Part shown: positions 12,581-24,498 of the stretch, piece after piece
Position numbering within the stretch: position 1 is the stretch's first letter
How the letters are laid out: every line of letters begins with the position of its first letter
From: Arabidopsis thaliana
Taxonomy: Eukaryota > Streptophyta > Magnoliopsida > Brassicales > Brassicaceae
Direction of reading: 5' to 3'
NCBI RefSeq assembly: GCF_000001735.4
Contig: NC_003075.7
Span: 15,129,001-15,193,000, forward strand
Length of the DNA stretch: 64,000 bases
Notes under the pieces: generated by a model
Seen by the model: the letters and a program-made list of their open reading frames with translations, nothing else
The model's database searches: none
What the model was told of the DNA's origin: nothing
Translations under genes and position numbers: made by a program

Positions 12581-14188
12581 ATGTTGTTCAAAGGTGTTTT
12601 TGCTGTCTTTTTCGTAATCACTTTGTTGTACGCAAGTTTGTTAATTGAAGTTGAAGGGATTGGTGTGAACTGGGGCTCACAGGCGAGGCATCCCCTACCT
12701 CCGGCTACGGTGGTGAGGCTTCTCCGAGAAAACGGTATCCAAAAGGTGAAACTTTTCGAGGCCGACTCTGCGATTCTCAAAGCTTTAAGTCGGACAGGGA
12801 TTCAAGTTATGGTCGGAATCCCTAACGACTTGCTTGCTCCTTTAGCCGGTAGCGTTGCAGCCGCTGAGAGATGGGTCTCTCAGAATGTATCTGCTCATGT
12901 CTCCTCTAATGGCGTCGATATCAGGTTTGTGCTTATATCTCATTGAAACAACATGTTCTCTTTGTTTGTTTTGATCAAGAGCTTTGGAAGAAATGATTTT
13001 AGAACCCAAAGTTCCAGTCTTTAGATTTTGATCTAAAGCAAAGAGATTGAAGTTAGTTGGTTTGTGTTTGAATTTAGGTATGTGGCAGTTGGGAATGAGC
13101 CTTTTCTAAAAGCATTCAATGGAACATTTGAGGGTATAACTCTACCTGCTCTTCAGAATATACAATCAGCTATCATCAAAGCTGGTTTAGCGACTCAGGT
13201 GAAAGTCACAGTGCCTCTTAACGCAGATGTGTACCAAAGTGCGTCTAATCTCCCTTCGGATGGAGATTTCAGGCCTGAAATCCGTGATCTCATGTTGAAC
13301 ATTGTTAAGTTTCTGAGTGATAACGGAGCACCATTCACTATCAACATTTACCCTTTCATCAGTCTCTACAACGACCCGAATTTCCCTGTGGAGTTTGCTT
13401 TCTTTGATGGAACTGGTACTCCGATAAACGACAATGGAAGAATCTACGACAATGTTCTTGATGCAAACTACGATACACTTGTGTGGTCGTTGCAGAAGAA
13501 TGGGTTTGGGAATTTGACTATTATTGTTGGGGAAGTTGGGTGGCCAACAGATGGAGATAAGAACGCAAACTTGATGTATGCCAGGCGGTATAATCAAGGT
13601 TTTATGAACCGTCAAAAGGCTAATAAAGGAACACCTATGAGACCTGGGGCAATGGATGCTTACTTGTTTGGTCTTATCGATGAAGATGCCAAAAGCATTC
13701 AGCCTGGAAACTTTGAAAGACACTGGGGGATATTTTATATTGATGGACAGCCTAAGTATCAGCTCAGTCTTGGCAGTGGTAACGGGCTGATCCCTGCAAA
13801 GGATGTTCATTATTTGGCTAAGAAATGGTGTATTCTTGCGCCAAATGCTAATCTTCAGGATCCTCAGTTGGGACCAAGCGTGAGCTACGCTTGTGATCAT
13901 GCTGATTGCACCAGTCTTGGTTATGGCTCCTCTTGTGGTAACCTGAATCTAGCACAGAATGTTTCGTATGCGTTCAATAGCTATTACCAGGTAAGTAATC
14001 AGCTCGACAGTGCGTGTAAGTTCCCGGGTCTCTCTATAGTCAGTACTAGGGATCCTTCTGTTGGGAGTTGCAAATTCAAGATAATGATCAAGTCAGAAGA
14101 TGCTAGTGAAGCAAGTGCCATGATGCCTATAACACGATCAACGGCAGTGCTGCTACTTCTCTCCATCTGTCTGTATATTGTTCTGTGA
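12581..14188 (+). CDS. GPI-anchored glucan endo-1,3-beta-glucosidase (GH17 + X8/CBM43)
   Basis: Two exons, 12581-12924 and 13078-14188, join in frame to give 484 residues, which matches the known Arabidopsis enzyme (glucan endo-1,3-beta-glucosidase 5) as I remember it. The protein hydrolyses beta-1,3-glucan (callose) at the plasma membrane, cell wall or plasmodesmata. Visible parts: a signal peptide ([17 protein letters not shown]), [13 protein letters not shown] at the mature start, the acid/base Glu in VAVGNEPF just after the intron, the nucleophile Glu in [10 protein letters not shown], a C-terminal X8 domain with [10 protein letters not shown] and spaced Cys residues ([16 protein letters not shown]), and a hydrophobic tail typical of a GPI signal. 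An in-frame upstream ATG (12527) would add 18 residues ahead of the signal peptide and is unlikely to be used. Confidence 0.93.
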
Positions 14189-14189
14189 A

Positions 14190-14770
14190 TACTGAAGAAA
14201 ATTTGATGGGTTTGATTATTTCTTTTTTTCCTTTTTTCTTTTGCAAAACTTTTGGTGTTTATGGAGAAACAGAAACTACAGTGAGATTTATGTATTACTT
14301 GGTTTGATCTCTTATTTCTCGAGAGCAGTTTGGTGTTCACTGTCTCTCTTATACCTCTCTTGTTAGTAATCAGAAAATGATAAAAATCTCATCTTTCACT
14401 TTAGCTGTTAAAGCCCAACCCGAAGTTTCAAACATTACACCTTATATTAGTTAAGCAGGTTTGCTGCAAAAGAGGAATCCATGAGGCTTCACTGCTGTGA
14501 ATCTGTCCACCATTAACAGTCTCTTAAGATTGAGAAACGATTGTGCTGTCTTAGAGCATGAGAAACGAGTTACAGCTGAACCAAAAGAAATACCAAACCC
14601 AAAGCTATAGAATTGTTTGTCGAGAACCCCAAAATCTCCCAATATACAGTGCCCAAACAACCAAATTACCAGTTGCCTAGCCTTTCTATTTACACTTGTT
14701 TAAGGTATGTATGGAAAGGAAATTCCAATGTATCGGATATAACATGATTACCTTGGTTAGCTTGCAATCT
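14190..14770. other. Convergent 3' region between glucanase and endonuclease V
   Basis: No coding sequence was recognised. The span probably holds the 3' UTRs and polyadenylation signals of both convergent genes, including T-rich stretches just after 14200. Confidence 0.5.
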
Positions 14771-14775
14771 TCAAG

Positions 14776-16583
14776 TCAGTGAGATAAATGAAGGAGATAA
14801 TTGGGGCGGATCTTCAGTGCCTGAATCTGTCCATTTAACAATCTTTGGTAAAGACTTTGGAGAGTTTCTATGTAATGTGGAATAGTGTTCTTGGTTGCTT
14901 GAGGGATTAAGGTTCAGTCTGGTAGACAAAAAAGGAAGCAAAGAGACATGTGAGCCAGTACGAAAAAATATGACAATGGTTAGAAATGGCGGAGAAAACA
15001 TCAGAAGTTACCTGATCCGGTGGTCGCACTGCCAGTTCTTTAAAAGACTCAGTTTGATGCTTCTGGAGATATGCTCTTGATCTAATATCTGCCTGCATAT
15101 AGTAAACTGTATACTTAACGACTCTTACTTTTCACTTTTCACATATCTACAGGATAACTTTCTGTTTGTTGGTAAATGCATCACTTACCTGTCTAATAGG
15201 TTCTGGAACACGGTACTTGCAGGTTATCTTGACAACTTCAACGGCAGAGTCCAGTGATATGCGATGGCCAACCGATACATATATGGGCTTTAGAGAACTC
15301 AGAGTTGGCCTAAATCCCTGTTGAACGTAATATGTAAAACTTGATCATTAAATTCACTATCTTACACAAGATTATCAAAACCACAACTATGGAGAAGTTT
15401 CGTTGCTAAAACTGATAAGTCACTACTAATATAACGCGGTATTACCAAAGAGACACAACAACTACAGTAGATGTTCAGTCAAAGTCACTTACTACTCCCC
15501 ATGTAATTCCAGAGTTTCCTACCAAAGTGATAGTTTGCTCATGCTCGTTTATTTGGAGCTGAAGCGACTGTTTAACCTCAGATTGATTCAGACCATCCAC
15601 ATGATGCAGCTGAAAATGTTACAACATCATAAATTCCACATTAACGATCAGATGGAAAATGCAAGGCAAAACAAAAATAACATCACAAATTTCAGAGCTT
15701 GAGATTCTGAAGACCGTACATTCTTTCCGACCCCAATGGTTGGTAGGTGAGCAAGAACACCTAAATGACACGCCAAGCCAAATCCTATAGAAGACAATTA
15801 CATCTAACACCATAATTACAGAGCTTGAAATGCAACTACAAAACAAAGGTAAAGTTGTGTGTTTATACCTCGTGGATGAAGTATTCCATTTCCATCCACC
15901 ATCAGTACCTTTGCAAGAGCAAAGCAAGAGACTTTTAGAAGAAAAAAAATCAACGCAAAAGCAATGGTTTAAGAGTAGCCAATTGCAAACTAAAGCAACT
16001 TATAGATAAAACTGAAACCTGAGGATAGAATGGATGCTTCTCATCTCTCATCTTCTGCAGAATCTGCAAAAGAACCGGAGCCTGTAACATGAAAAATCCA
16101 ATTTTGGGATCTGAGATACTTTAGTGAAGCAAATGAATTTAGCAGAGCATTGCTCGGGGACACGAAGTAGTAGGAGAAGGAAACCTCACGAAAGGCAAGA
16201 AATCCAGGGACATAAGGAACATGGAGGCGGAGAAGAGAGAAGTCATGGTGGACTACACGGAGAGAAGGAAGCTCAAGAACGACGAGACAAGCGCATGCGA
16301 CGGAAGAATCTTCTTTGCAAAAGCTCATGTCTACACCTCCAACATACTTAAGTATCTCCGATCCCTGAGACAGTTCCGTTGATGAAGATAACTTCCATGT
16401 GAAGTCATCGTACGCGATCAGTTTCTTCTTCAGCTCATCCTGCTCTCTGAAAGAAGTCAAACAAATCATCAACCGATTTGATTGTGCGGAATGAAACTGA
16501 AATCAAATGTGAAACTACTCTGTCCACTTCTCGAGCTGATCTCCAGAAGAAGAAGACTCGCTTGAAGCTCCTTCACTATCCAT
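14776..16583 (-). CDS. Endonuclease V family protein
   Basis: A nuclease that cleaves DNA or RNA one base 3' of inosine; in eukaryotes it mostly acts on inosine-containing RNA. The first ATG is 16583 ([20 protein letters not shown]). Several exons follow on the minus strand. Family motifs in order: VGGVDMSF (metal-binding Asp, near 16340), [15 protein letters not shown] (PYxPG with the metal-binding Glu, near 16190-16230), [22 protein letters not shown] (catalytic Asp and His; exons near 15900 and 15760), TIGVGKNLHHVDG (conserved Lys) and [15 protein letters not shown] (near 15270). The end is my best splice reading: after the exon ending in RPPDQ the next exon reads [15 protein letters not shown] and stops at TGA 14776-14778. 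Another frame there stays open slightly longer, so the C-terminus is uncertain. The enzyme core looks intact. The promoter is shared with DCAF1. Confidence 0.85.
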
Positions 16584-16667
16584 TTCCAGAAAAAGTTCAG
16601 TCGCCGGAGAGGAAGTTCCTAATCGGAACAATTGAAAACGACGTCGTAGTTATTGACAGTAAAACTA

Positions 16668-16686
16668 TGGGCCTTTAAAAGGCCCA
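16668..16686. promoter_or_regulatory. Near-palindromic site II element in the divergent endonuclease V / DCAF1 promoter
   Basis: TGGGCC and its complement GGCCCA flank a TTTAAAA centre, making a 19-bp near-palindrome. It lies 85 bp upstream of the endonuclease V start codon and about 250 bp upstream of the DCAF1 start. TGGGCC is the site II motif; the symmetric placement suits a bidirectional promoter. Confidence 0.5.
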
Positions 16687-16706
16687 TTATTAAAAAAAAC
16701 TATGGG

Positions 16707-16715
16707 TTAGGGTTT
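16707..16715 (+). promoter_or_regulatory. Telo-box (TTAGGGTTT)
   Basis: TTAGGGTTT, complement of AAACCCTAA, lies 20 bp from the site II near-palindrome. Telo-boxes near site II elements are a known pairing in promoters of growth-linked plant genes. Confidence 0.45.
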
Positions 16716-16935
16716 GTTTAGTGAAAGAAACGGGTCGGGTCATATTTTAGTATGAGTCGGTTCAGCTTTGTCGTCTCCATCTACCACCCTCCTTGTTCTG
16801 CTGCGTTTCTTACTCTACAACTATAAGCTCTTTTTTCGTTTTCCCTTTCAATAATTTCTTTTTCTTTTTCCGTGATCCCAACGTTTGAATTGATCGCCGT
16901 TTCTGGGTTTTTCTTTTAAAAGAGAGGTATTCATC

Positions 16936-19900
16936 ATGGACGGGCAAGAGCATGCCGAGGTCCCTAATTCGATGGTTGAGGATGACCAATCAGTTGTTGC
17001 GGCGGAGGCGATTGCAGAGTTGGCGAATTCAACCGGCGAACCTAATCCTGAAGAAGGAGAAGAACAGAGTGTTGAAGACGAGCTTATAGCGAAGGCGCAG
17101 AAGCTTATGGAAGATATTACTTCCGTTGCCAATAACCCTAATCCTAATATCCTTCACGCTCTTAGTCAGCTTCTCGAATCTCAGGAGTCTCTGTATGTTC
17201 CTTTCTAGCTCAACAATCAGTCTCTCTTCTTGATTTTCTTTTGTAGTTGTCTTTAGTTTTGACGCTTACTTGTATTCGCAGGTTCTTAGAGGAGAATGGG
17301 CATTTCTCCAATGCTCGTGGTAGTCATAACAGTGGCAAGCTGTGTATTCTCATCCGAGTAAGTTTATTTAAAAAAAGATTGTTCTTTTTTCTCTTGTGTG
17401 GGTTCTTTCTTCTTATTTTGTTACTTGATTTTTGGCAGGAAAACGATGAGTTTTTTGAATTGATATCGTCGACTTTTCTATCTGAGAATTCTTACTCAAC
17501 CGCAGTAAAGGCAGCCTCTGCAAGGTTGCTAATGAACTGTTCGCTTACGTGGATGGTAAATTTTTTACTACTTTCTTTCTCTTTACCCTTAATTGGATGT
17601 CTTGTTTGTTGACTCATGACGCAATTTTTCTTTTTTTTCAGTATCCTCATGTTTTCGACGATGCTGTAACGGAAAACTTTAAAAATTGGGTTATGGAAGA
17701 GGCAGTCAAGTTTCCTGGTGAAGACTCTGCCAAGAAGGAAGCCTCAGATTTTGAAATGTTAAAAACTTATTCTACAGGACTTCTTGCTCTCTCTCTGGCG
17801 AGGTATTGATTAAACATTCTCAACTTGTTGTCTCTTCTTCCCATTTTTGCAACGCCCACAGCTGAAATTGTAACATTTTCTTTTTGTGTGACTCATGTAA
17901 GTCGTGGGCAAATAGTTGAAGACGTTTTGACATCAGGACTATCTGCTAAGCTTATGCATTATCTTCGAGTACGAGTTCTTAAAGAGCCAAGCACAAGCCG
18001 TATACACACAACTGAGACTAAGCACGTCTCCTTAAAAACCAAAGAAGAAGGTCGAAGTAGGGTGCGTAAGATTGTGGATACAGTTGAAGGTGACCATGTT
18101 CTTGAGACGGACTCCGGAAGAGAGATGGGACAAACTGATGTACAGCCTGATGGCGAATTCGAAATCGATGGCAGAGATGTATTTAATGTTTCAGGTGTTG
18201 TTGATTGTAAAATTAAACCTGGAGATGACAATAGTGTTAGAGATGACCCTTCAAGACACAGACTGAACCGATCAAAATCAAGGGGGAGAGGAAGGGTTCA
18301 CGAAGGTGCACCTGATACAGAAGTTCTCTTGGCATCTCCTAGATTAGGTCGTCTACTTGTCAGAGATAGGGATCTATCAAAAATTTCAGATGGCAGAAAT
18401 GCAGAAGACGTGACCGTATGTCTTGGGAAAATGAAGTCTGGTATTATGGAGATAGAAAGAGAGGATAACGATGAGTGCTTTCAAGGTTGCATAATAGGAA
18501 CTAAAAACATAACTGATCTAGTAAAGAGAGCCGTTGGAGCTGCTGAAACCGAAGCTAGAGCTGCCCATGCTCCTGATGACGCAGCTAAAGCAGCTGGCGA
18601 TGCTGCTGCAGAGCTTGTTAAAACTGCTGCTTTGGAGGTATGTTTTTCTTTTTTTGCTTAGCTGTTAGTGATTTCATTTCCCTAATGAAACGGTGGATTA
18701 GGGTGACCTGATATTTATATTGATTGTCTTTTCTTTTAAATTATCCAGGAATTCAAGTCTTCTGGCAGTGAAGAAGCTGCTGTGTCTGCTGCTACTCGAG
18801 CAGCTATTACAGTCATAGATGCCGCAGAGGTTTCAAGGTTGGTCATGCTATGATGTCGTGGATATTATCGTTGCTGTTTATCAATTATTTATCTCTGAGT
18901 TGTTTAGGGCTTTAACTCTGCTATTTGGTTGGTGGCAGAAATCCTACTTGTGTCACATCTGATCAGACAACGGATGTTAGTGAAGTTTCCCTTCCAGATA
19001 TCGAATCATTGGCTCAGTTACAAGAAAAATATTGCATCCAGTGCCTTGAGATACTGGGAGAATATGTTGAGGTTCTCGGGCCTGTACTCCATGAAAAAGG
19101 TGTTGATGTATGCATTGTGCTGCTGGAACGTACATCCCAGTTAGATGATCGTTCGACAGTGTCTCCTTTGTTACCTGATGTCATGAAGTTAATTTGCGCT
19201 TTGGCTGCGCACCGGAAGTTTGCAGCAATGTTTGTTGAACGGCGTGGCATACTAAAATTACTTGCTGTTCCAAGGGTCTCTGAGACTTTTTATGGTCTCT
19301 CATCTTGCTTATACACCATTGGCTCTCTTCAGGTAATAATACAGCAAATTTGCATGACTTTAACACAATTTTGGTTCACCGTCAATCGTTGACTTAGTAC
19401 AAATCCTGCTTCTTCTTACCTTCAATTTTTTTTTTCTCAGGGTATAATGGAGCGTGTCTGTGCACTTCCATTGGTTGTCATACATCAAGTTGTTAAATTA
19501 GCTATCGAACTTCTCGACTGTTCCCAGGATCAAGCCAGAAAAAATTCAGCTTTATTCTTTGCTGCTGCTTTTGTCTTCAGAGCCATTTTAGATGCATTTG
19601 ATGCTCAGGATAGTTTGCAGAAACTCCTTGCAATTCTTAAAGATGCAGCCTCAGTTAGAACTGGTGCTAATACTGACCGATCAGCTCCTGAAGTCATGAC
19701 GTCCTCAGAGAAGCAGATGGCTTTTCACACCTGTTTTGCTTTACGCCAGTATTTTAGAGCTCATCTCCTTTTGCTTGTTGATTCAATCCGTCCTAGCAGA
19801 ATTAGCCGGGGTGGTGTGCCATCTTCAATGAAGCCTAATATAAGGGCAGCCTATAAGCCCCTTGACATCAGCAATGAAGCTGTTGATGCCATCTTCCTTC

Positions 19901-22900
19901 AGTTACAGAAGGATAGGAGGTTGGGTCCGACCTTTGTGAAAGCTCAGTGGCCTGCTGTCAATAATTTTTTGGCCTCCTCTGGACATGTTACCATGTTGGA
20001 ACTTTGTCAGGTAATGTAGCATTTTACTCCACATGTACATTGTTTTGTCTACCATCTTTTAACATTATGTTCACATGCGCAGACTCCACCAGTAGATCGT
20101 TATCTGCATGATCTTCTTCAGTATGCTTTTGGGGTTCTTCACATAGTTACATCAATACCTGATGGCCGCAAAGCAATTGCACATGCCACACTCAGCAACA
20201 ATCGTGCTGGCATTGCTGTCATTCTGGATGCAGCAAATATTTCCAACAGCATAGTAGACCCTGAGGTCAGTAGTCCGCTTCTATCCATTATTCACATGGG
20301 TTTTGTCTTTCTTCTTCTGCTTCTCATTGATACTTACCTCCTTCATGTTTTCTTTATTGAAGATCATCCAGCCTGCACTAAATGTCCTAATCAATCTGGT
20401 GTGCCCACCACCATCATTAAGCAATAAGCCGCCCCTTGCACAAAATCATCAACCTGTTCCTGGCCAAGCCACTACCCGTCCCTCTACTGATGTTGCTGTA
20501 GGTACTCAGTCCACTGGTAATGCTCCGCAAACTCCTGTTGCACCAGCATCTTCAGGTTTGGTTGGGGATCGGAGAATTTTCTTAGGAGCAGGAACTGGTT
20601 CTGCTGGCCTTGCTGCTAAGTTGGAGCAGGTTTATCGTCAAGCCCGTGAAGCTGTTCGTGGGAATGATGGTATAAAAATTCTTTTAAAACTTCTTCAGCC
20701 CAGAATATATGTAAATCCTCCTGCTACCCCAGATTGTCTACGAGCGCTAGCTTGCAGGGTACTTCTTGGTCTGGCTAGAGATGATACAATTGCACAAATA
20801 CTGACTAAACTTGAGGTAGAATAGCAATTTTCTTTCCCCGTTTATATATTGTGAAGTTGAGCAGGCATCGTTGGTGATATATATTGACTTCCCAAGCATT
20901 ATTCTAGGTTGGTAAGAGTTTATCAGAACTAATTCGGGATTCAGGTGGTCAGTCAAGTGGCACAGATCAGGGGAGATGGCAGGCTGAACTTGCTCAGGTG
21001 GCGCTTGAGCTAATAGGGGTAATCATCTGAAATTGATTTAATTTTCTTGTTTAATGTGTTTATATGGGGTTCTTTTTGTATGCTTCATTAGTGATAAGTG
21101 TTTTTTTCATTCTTTGTTTTTCTGTTGAAGTTTTGCGGATATTTTTAATTGTGTTTTATATGTGTTTGTAGATTGTGACAAATTCAGGGCATGCAACTAC
21201 ACTAACAGCCAGTGATGCTGCTACTCCAACACTGAGGCGCATTGAAAGAGCTGCCATTGCAGCAGCAACGCCTATAACTTATGATTCTAAGGAGCTTTTA
21301 CTGCTTATCCATGAGCATCTCCAGGCATCAGGTCTTGGTGATACAGCTTCAGCACTGTTAAAAGAGGCTCAATTAACTCCTCTACCTTCATCGGCTTCCC
21401 CTTCTTCTATTGCATATTCCACTACACAGGAGATGTCTACGCCGCTAGCTCAGGAACAATGGCCCTCTGGCCGTGCTAACAGTGGATTTTTCACCAGCAA
21501 ACCCAAGGTCTGTGCACATGACGAAGATCCAAATTCTAGATCTAATGCAGCTCTATCTGCCAAGAAGAAGCATTTGGCTTCCTCGACACTGGAGATGCCC
21601 ACACCAGTAGCACAGCAACAATGGCCATCAGGCCGTGCTAACTGTGGTTTTTGTCCCAGCATACCCAAAATCAATGCACGTGATGAAGATCCTAGTTCGA
21701 GAGGTAACGCAGCTCCATCTGCAAAGAAGAAACAGTTGACTTTCTCACCCAGTTTTAGTTCGCAGTCAAGAAAACAATCTTTCTCCCATGACGCTCTACC
21801 TCAGTCTACACAGAGAATAAATTGTTGTTCGAATTCAGATCCTGCTTTGGCAGATACATCAGAAACTGCTGCAGAATTAGTTTTGAAGAACGACCTTGAT
21901 GCCGATGCTCAATTTAAGACCCCGATTTCCTTTCCAAGAAAACGGAAGTTGTCTGAGCTTAGAGACTCGTCAGTTCCGGGTAAAAGAATCGATTTGGGTG
22001 AGCGAAGGAATTCAACCTTTGCGGATGGCTCAGGTTTGCAAACACCAGCTTCAGCTTTAGATGCCAACCAATCTGGGAGTTCCAGACTGGGCCAAATGAC
22101 ACCTGCTTCTCAGCTACGGCTTCCAAGTGATCCCCAGCCTTCAAATCCAGAACGGTTATCACTAGACTCCCTTGTGGTTCAGTATCTAAAGCACCAACAC
22201 AGGCAGTGTCTGGCTCCAATCACAACTCTTCCCCCTGTGTCTCTCCTACATCCACATGTCTGTCCTGAACCTAAACGGTTACTTGAAGCTCCACTAAACA
22301 TGACTGGCCGTCTTGGGACCCGTGAGCTTCAAAGTTTCTACAGTGGAGTCCATGGGAATCGCAGGGATCGTCAGTTTGTTTTCAGCAGATTCAAATCTTG
22401 GAGATCTTTCCGGGATGAGACTGCTCTCTTTACATGCATTGCACTTCTTGGCGGTACTAATCATATAGCAGTCGGTAGTCATGCTGGAGAAATCAAGATA
22501 TTTGAAGCTAGCAGCGGTAGCATGCTTGAGAGTGTCTCAGGTCACCAGGCTCCGGTTACACTTGTTCAGCCGTATGTCTCTCGTGATACTCAGTTGTTAC
22601 TTTCTTCGAGCTCCAGTGATGTACAGTTGTGGGACGCGTCTTCTATAACTGGTGGGCCTAGACACTCCTTTGATGGATGCAAGGCTGCAAAATTCAGCAA
22701 CTCTGGGCTACAATTTGCAGCGCTTTCTTGTGAAGCATCTAGAAAAGATGTTCTTCTATATGACGTACAGACCTGCAGCCCTTGCCAAAAACTCACTGAC
22801 ACAGTCACATCCTCTCGAAGTAATCCCTATTCTCTTGTGCACTTCAGCCCTTGCGATACACTGATTTTGTGGAATGGTGTTCTCTGGGACCGCCGTATCC

Positions 22901-23939
22901 CCGAGAAGGTCAGACGGTTTGATCAATTTACTGATTATGGCGGAGGTGGGTTTCATCCTTCTAGGAACGAGGTAATGGATAAATCATATTACTTTTTAAT
23001 CTAAATTATGTGATAATACCAAAGCTATGAAATTGTCATTCCTATTCTAGTTGACCAAACCCTAGAACAATCCACTCCCTTAAACAGTCGAAGACAGCTT
23101 TATAAAAGTCCCTCACTAACTGCTCCAGAACCATTTCACAACAACTTCAGATATTCTACATTAACTCCTCGGCTACAATATAGATAAAAAGTTACTCACT
23201 GTTTCTTGGCTTTTCAACATGTTACTTATTACAGGTGATCATAAACTCAGAGATCTGGGACATGAGGACTTTCAAACTTCTTCGGAGTGTACCATCACTG
23301 GACCAGACAGCTATTACGTTCAACTCTAGGGGAGATGTTATATACGCAATGCTGAGGAGAAACATCGAGGACGTTATGTCAGCGGTTCACACACGCCGTG
23401 TGAAACATCCCTTGTTTGCTGCTTTCCGCACTCTTGATGCGATCAACTACTCAGACATTGCCACTATACCTGTAGACCGGTGTCTTCTTGACTTTGCCAC
23501 AGAACCAACAGATTCGTTCCTTGGGCTGATCACAATGGAAGACCAAGAAGATATGTTTTCCTCGGCCAGGATGTATGAGATTGGTAGAAGGAGACCAACA
23601 GATGATGACTCGGATCCCGATGATGATGATGAGACGGAAGATGAAGATGAAGATGATGAAGAAGAAGATGACCTGGACCGAATTCTGGGACTAGCTGGAG
23701 ACAATAGCGATAGTGGGGATGATGACCTTAGCAGCGAGGACAATGAAGATAGTGTGAGCGATTTTGATGAAGAAGCAGATATTCTCATTGACGGTGACTT
23801 TATGGAGGAGCTTATAGAAGGTGAAAATGAAGACGATGGTAATGGTGAGGATGAGGATGATGATGACGACGGTGAGATGCAGGATTTCATGAGCAGTGGG
23901 GAAGAGGATGATTATAGAGACAACATTCGTTCTTCCTAA
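16936..23939 (+). CDS. DCAF1: DCAF1 (DDB1-CUL4-associated factor 1, VprBP homologue)
   Basis: Substrate receptor of the CUL4-DDB1 E3 ubiquitin ligase in the nucleus, needed for plant embryogenesis. About 14 exons run from ATG 16936 (MDGQEHAEVP; exon 1 ends at 17192) to TAA 23937-23939. Order of parts: an acidic N-terminus; armadillo-like helical repeats (about 17.2-21.0 kb), including an Arg/Asp-rich region at 17950-18480; a LisH motif (SKELLLLIHEHLQASGLGD, near 21275-21330); a low-complexity stretch with an internal duplication (21430-21753); WD40 repeats with two WDXR motifs, LWDRR (near 22890) and IWDMR (23250), which contact DDB1; and a very acidic Asp/Glu tail (23590-23930). The last intron is 22972-23234. 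No break was seen. Confidence 0.93.
21430..21753 (+). repeat. Internal tandem duplication in DCAF1, two 162-bp units
   Basis: Unit 1 starts at 21430 and unit 2 at 21592. Each encodes a version of EM(S/P)TP..QWPSGRAN followed by a DEDP.SR.NAA.SAKKK block, so the period is 54 codons and the frame is kept. Divergence is moderate and mostly conservative, so the duplication is not very recent. It lies in the linker between the LisH motif and the WD40 domain. Confidence 0.85.
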
Positions 23940-24498
23940 GTTTTTTTTTGTTTTATAAATTTTATTTACTTCTGGGCTCTCTACAGATCACTAAGATGGA
24001 TTTTTACTATCCAAAATTTTGATGATAAGTTCTTGTATTATTTTTTCTTTGTTCAAGTTCCATGTCTCTTTGATTATCAGTAATCATGATTTCTCTTGTC
24101 CCACATCATAAGAGAATCCATTGATGCACAGAATTTAGAAGAGACCATGGTGATGAAGATAATGAACGTAGAGTTCTGAAAGGAGAAAAGTATGCATCAT
24201 CAAATTCAAGGAAAACTAAACCAAACACTTGAGACAATCACCGTACATCTAATTTTTTCGTTGTTCTTTCTTAATACAAAAATCTAGAAAATCAGTAGTC
24301 TAAAATGGTTGGGTTACTTCTCCTATCTTGAGAAAAGAGATACAATCGGATATATATATATAGATAGATAGATACACACACAAACTTACATATATCTAAA
24401 GCCCTTCTTGCTTTCTCTCTCTCTCTCTCTGTTTTTTTCTTTTATGTTCTCTTCTTTGTTCATTCCTCTTCTTCTCCTCTCTCTTTCTTCACAACAGA
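23940..24498. other. Convergent 3' region between DCAF1 and RAF28, with microsatellites
   Basis: Holds the 3' UTRs of DCAF1 (+) and the Raf-like kinase (-). TA/GATA/CA simple repeats occupy about 24350-24382 and a CT run about 24412-24431. No gene was recognised. Confidence 0.6.

Noticed and set aside
13187..13900. 237-codon open frame on the minus strand
   Set aside because: It lies wholly within exon 2 of the GH17 glucanase and has no recognisable domain. It is an antisense shadow of a strongly supported gene.
23447..23890. Poly-Ser open frame on the minus strand
   Set aside because: It is the complement of the Asp/Glu codons of the DCAF1 tail; GAT/GAA repeats read as TCA/TTC on the other strand. 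No independent gene evidence.
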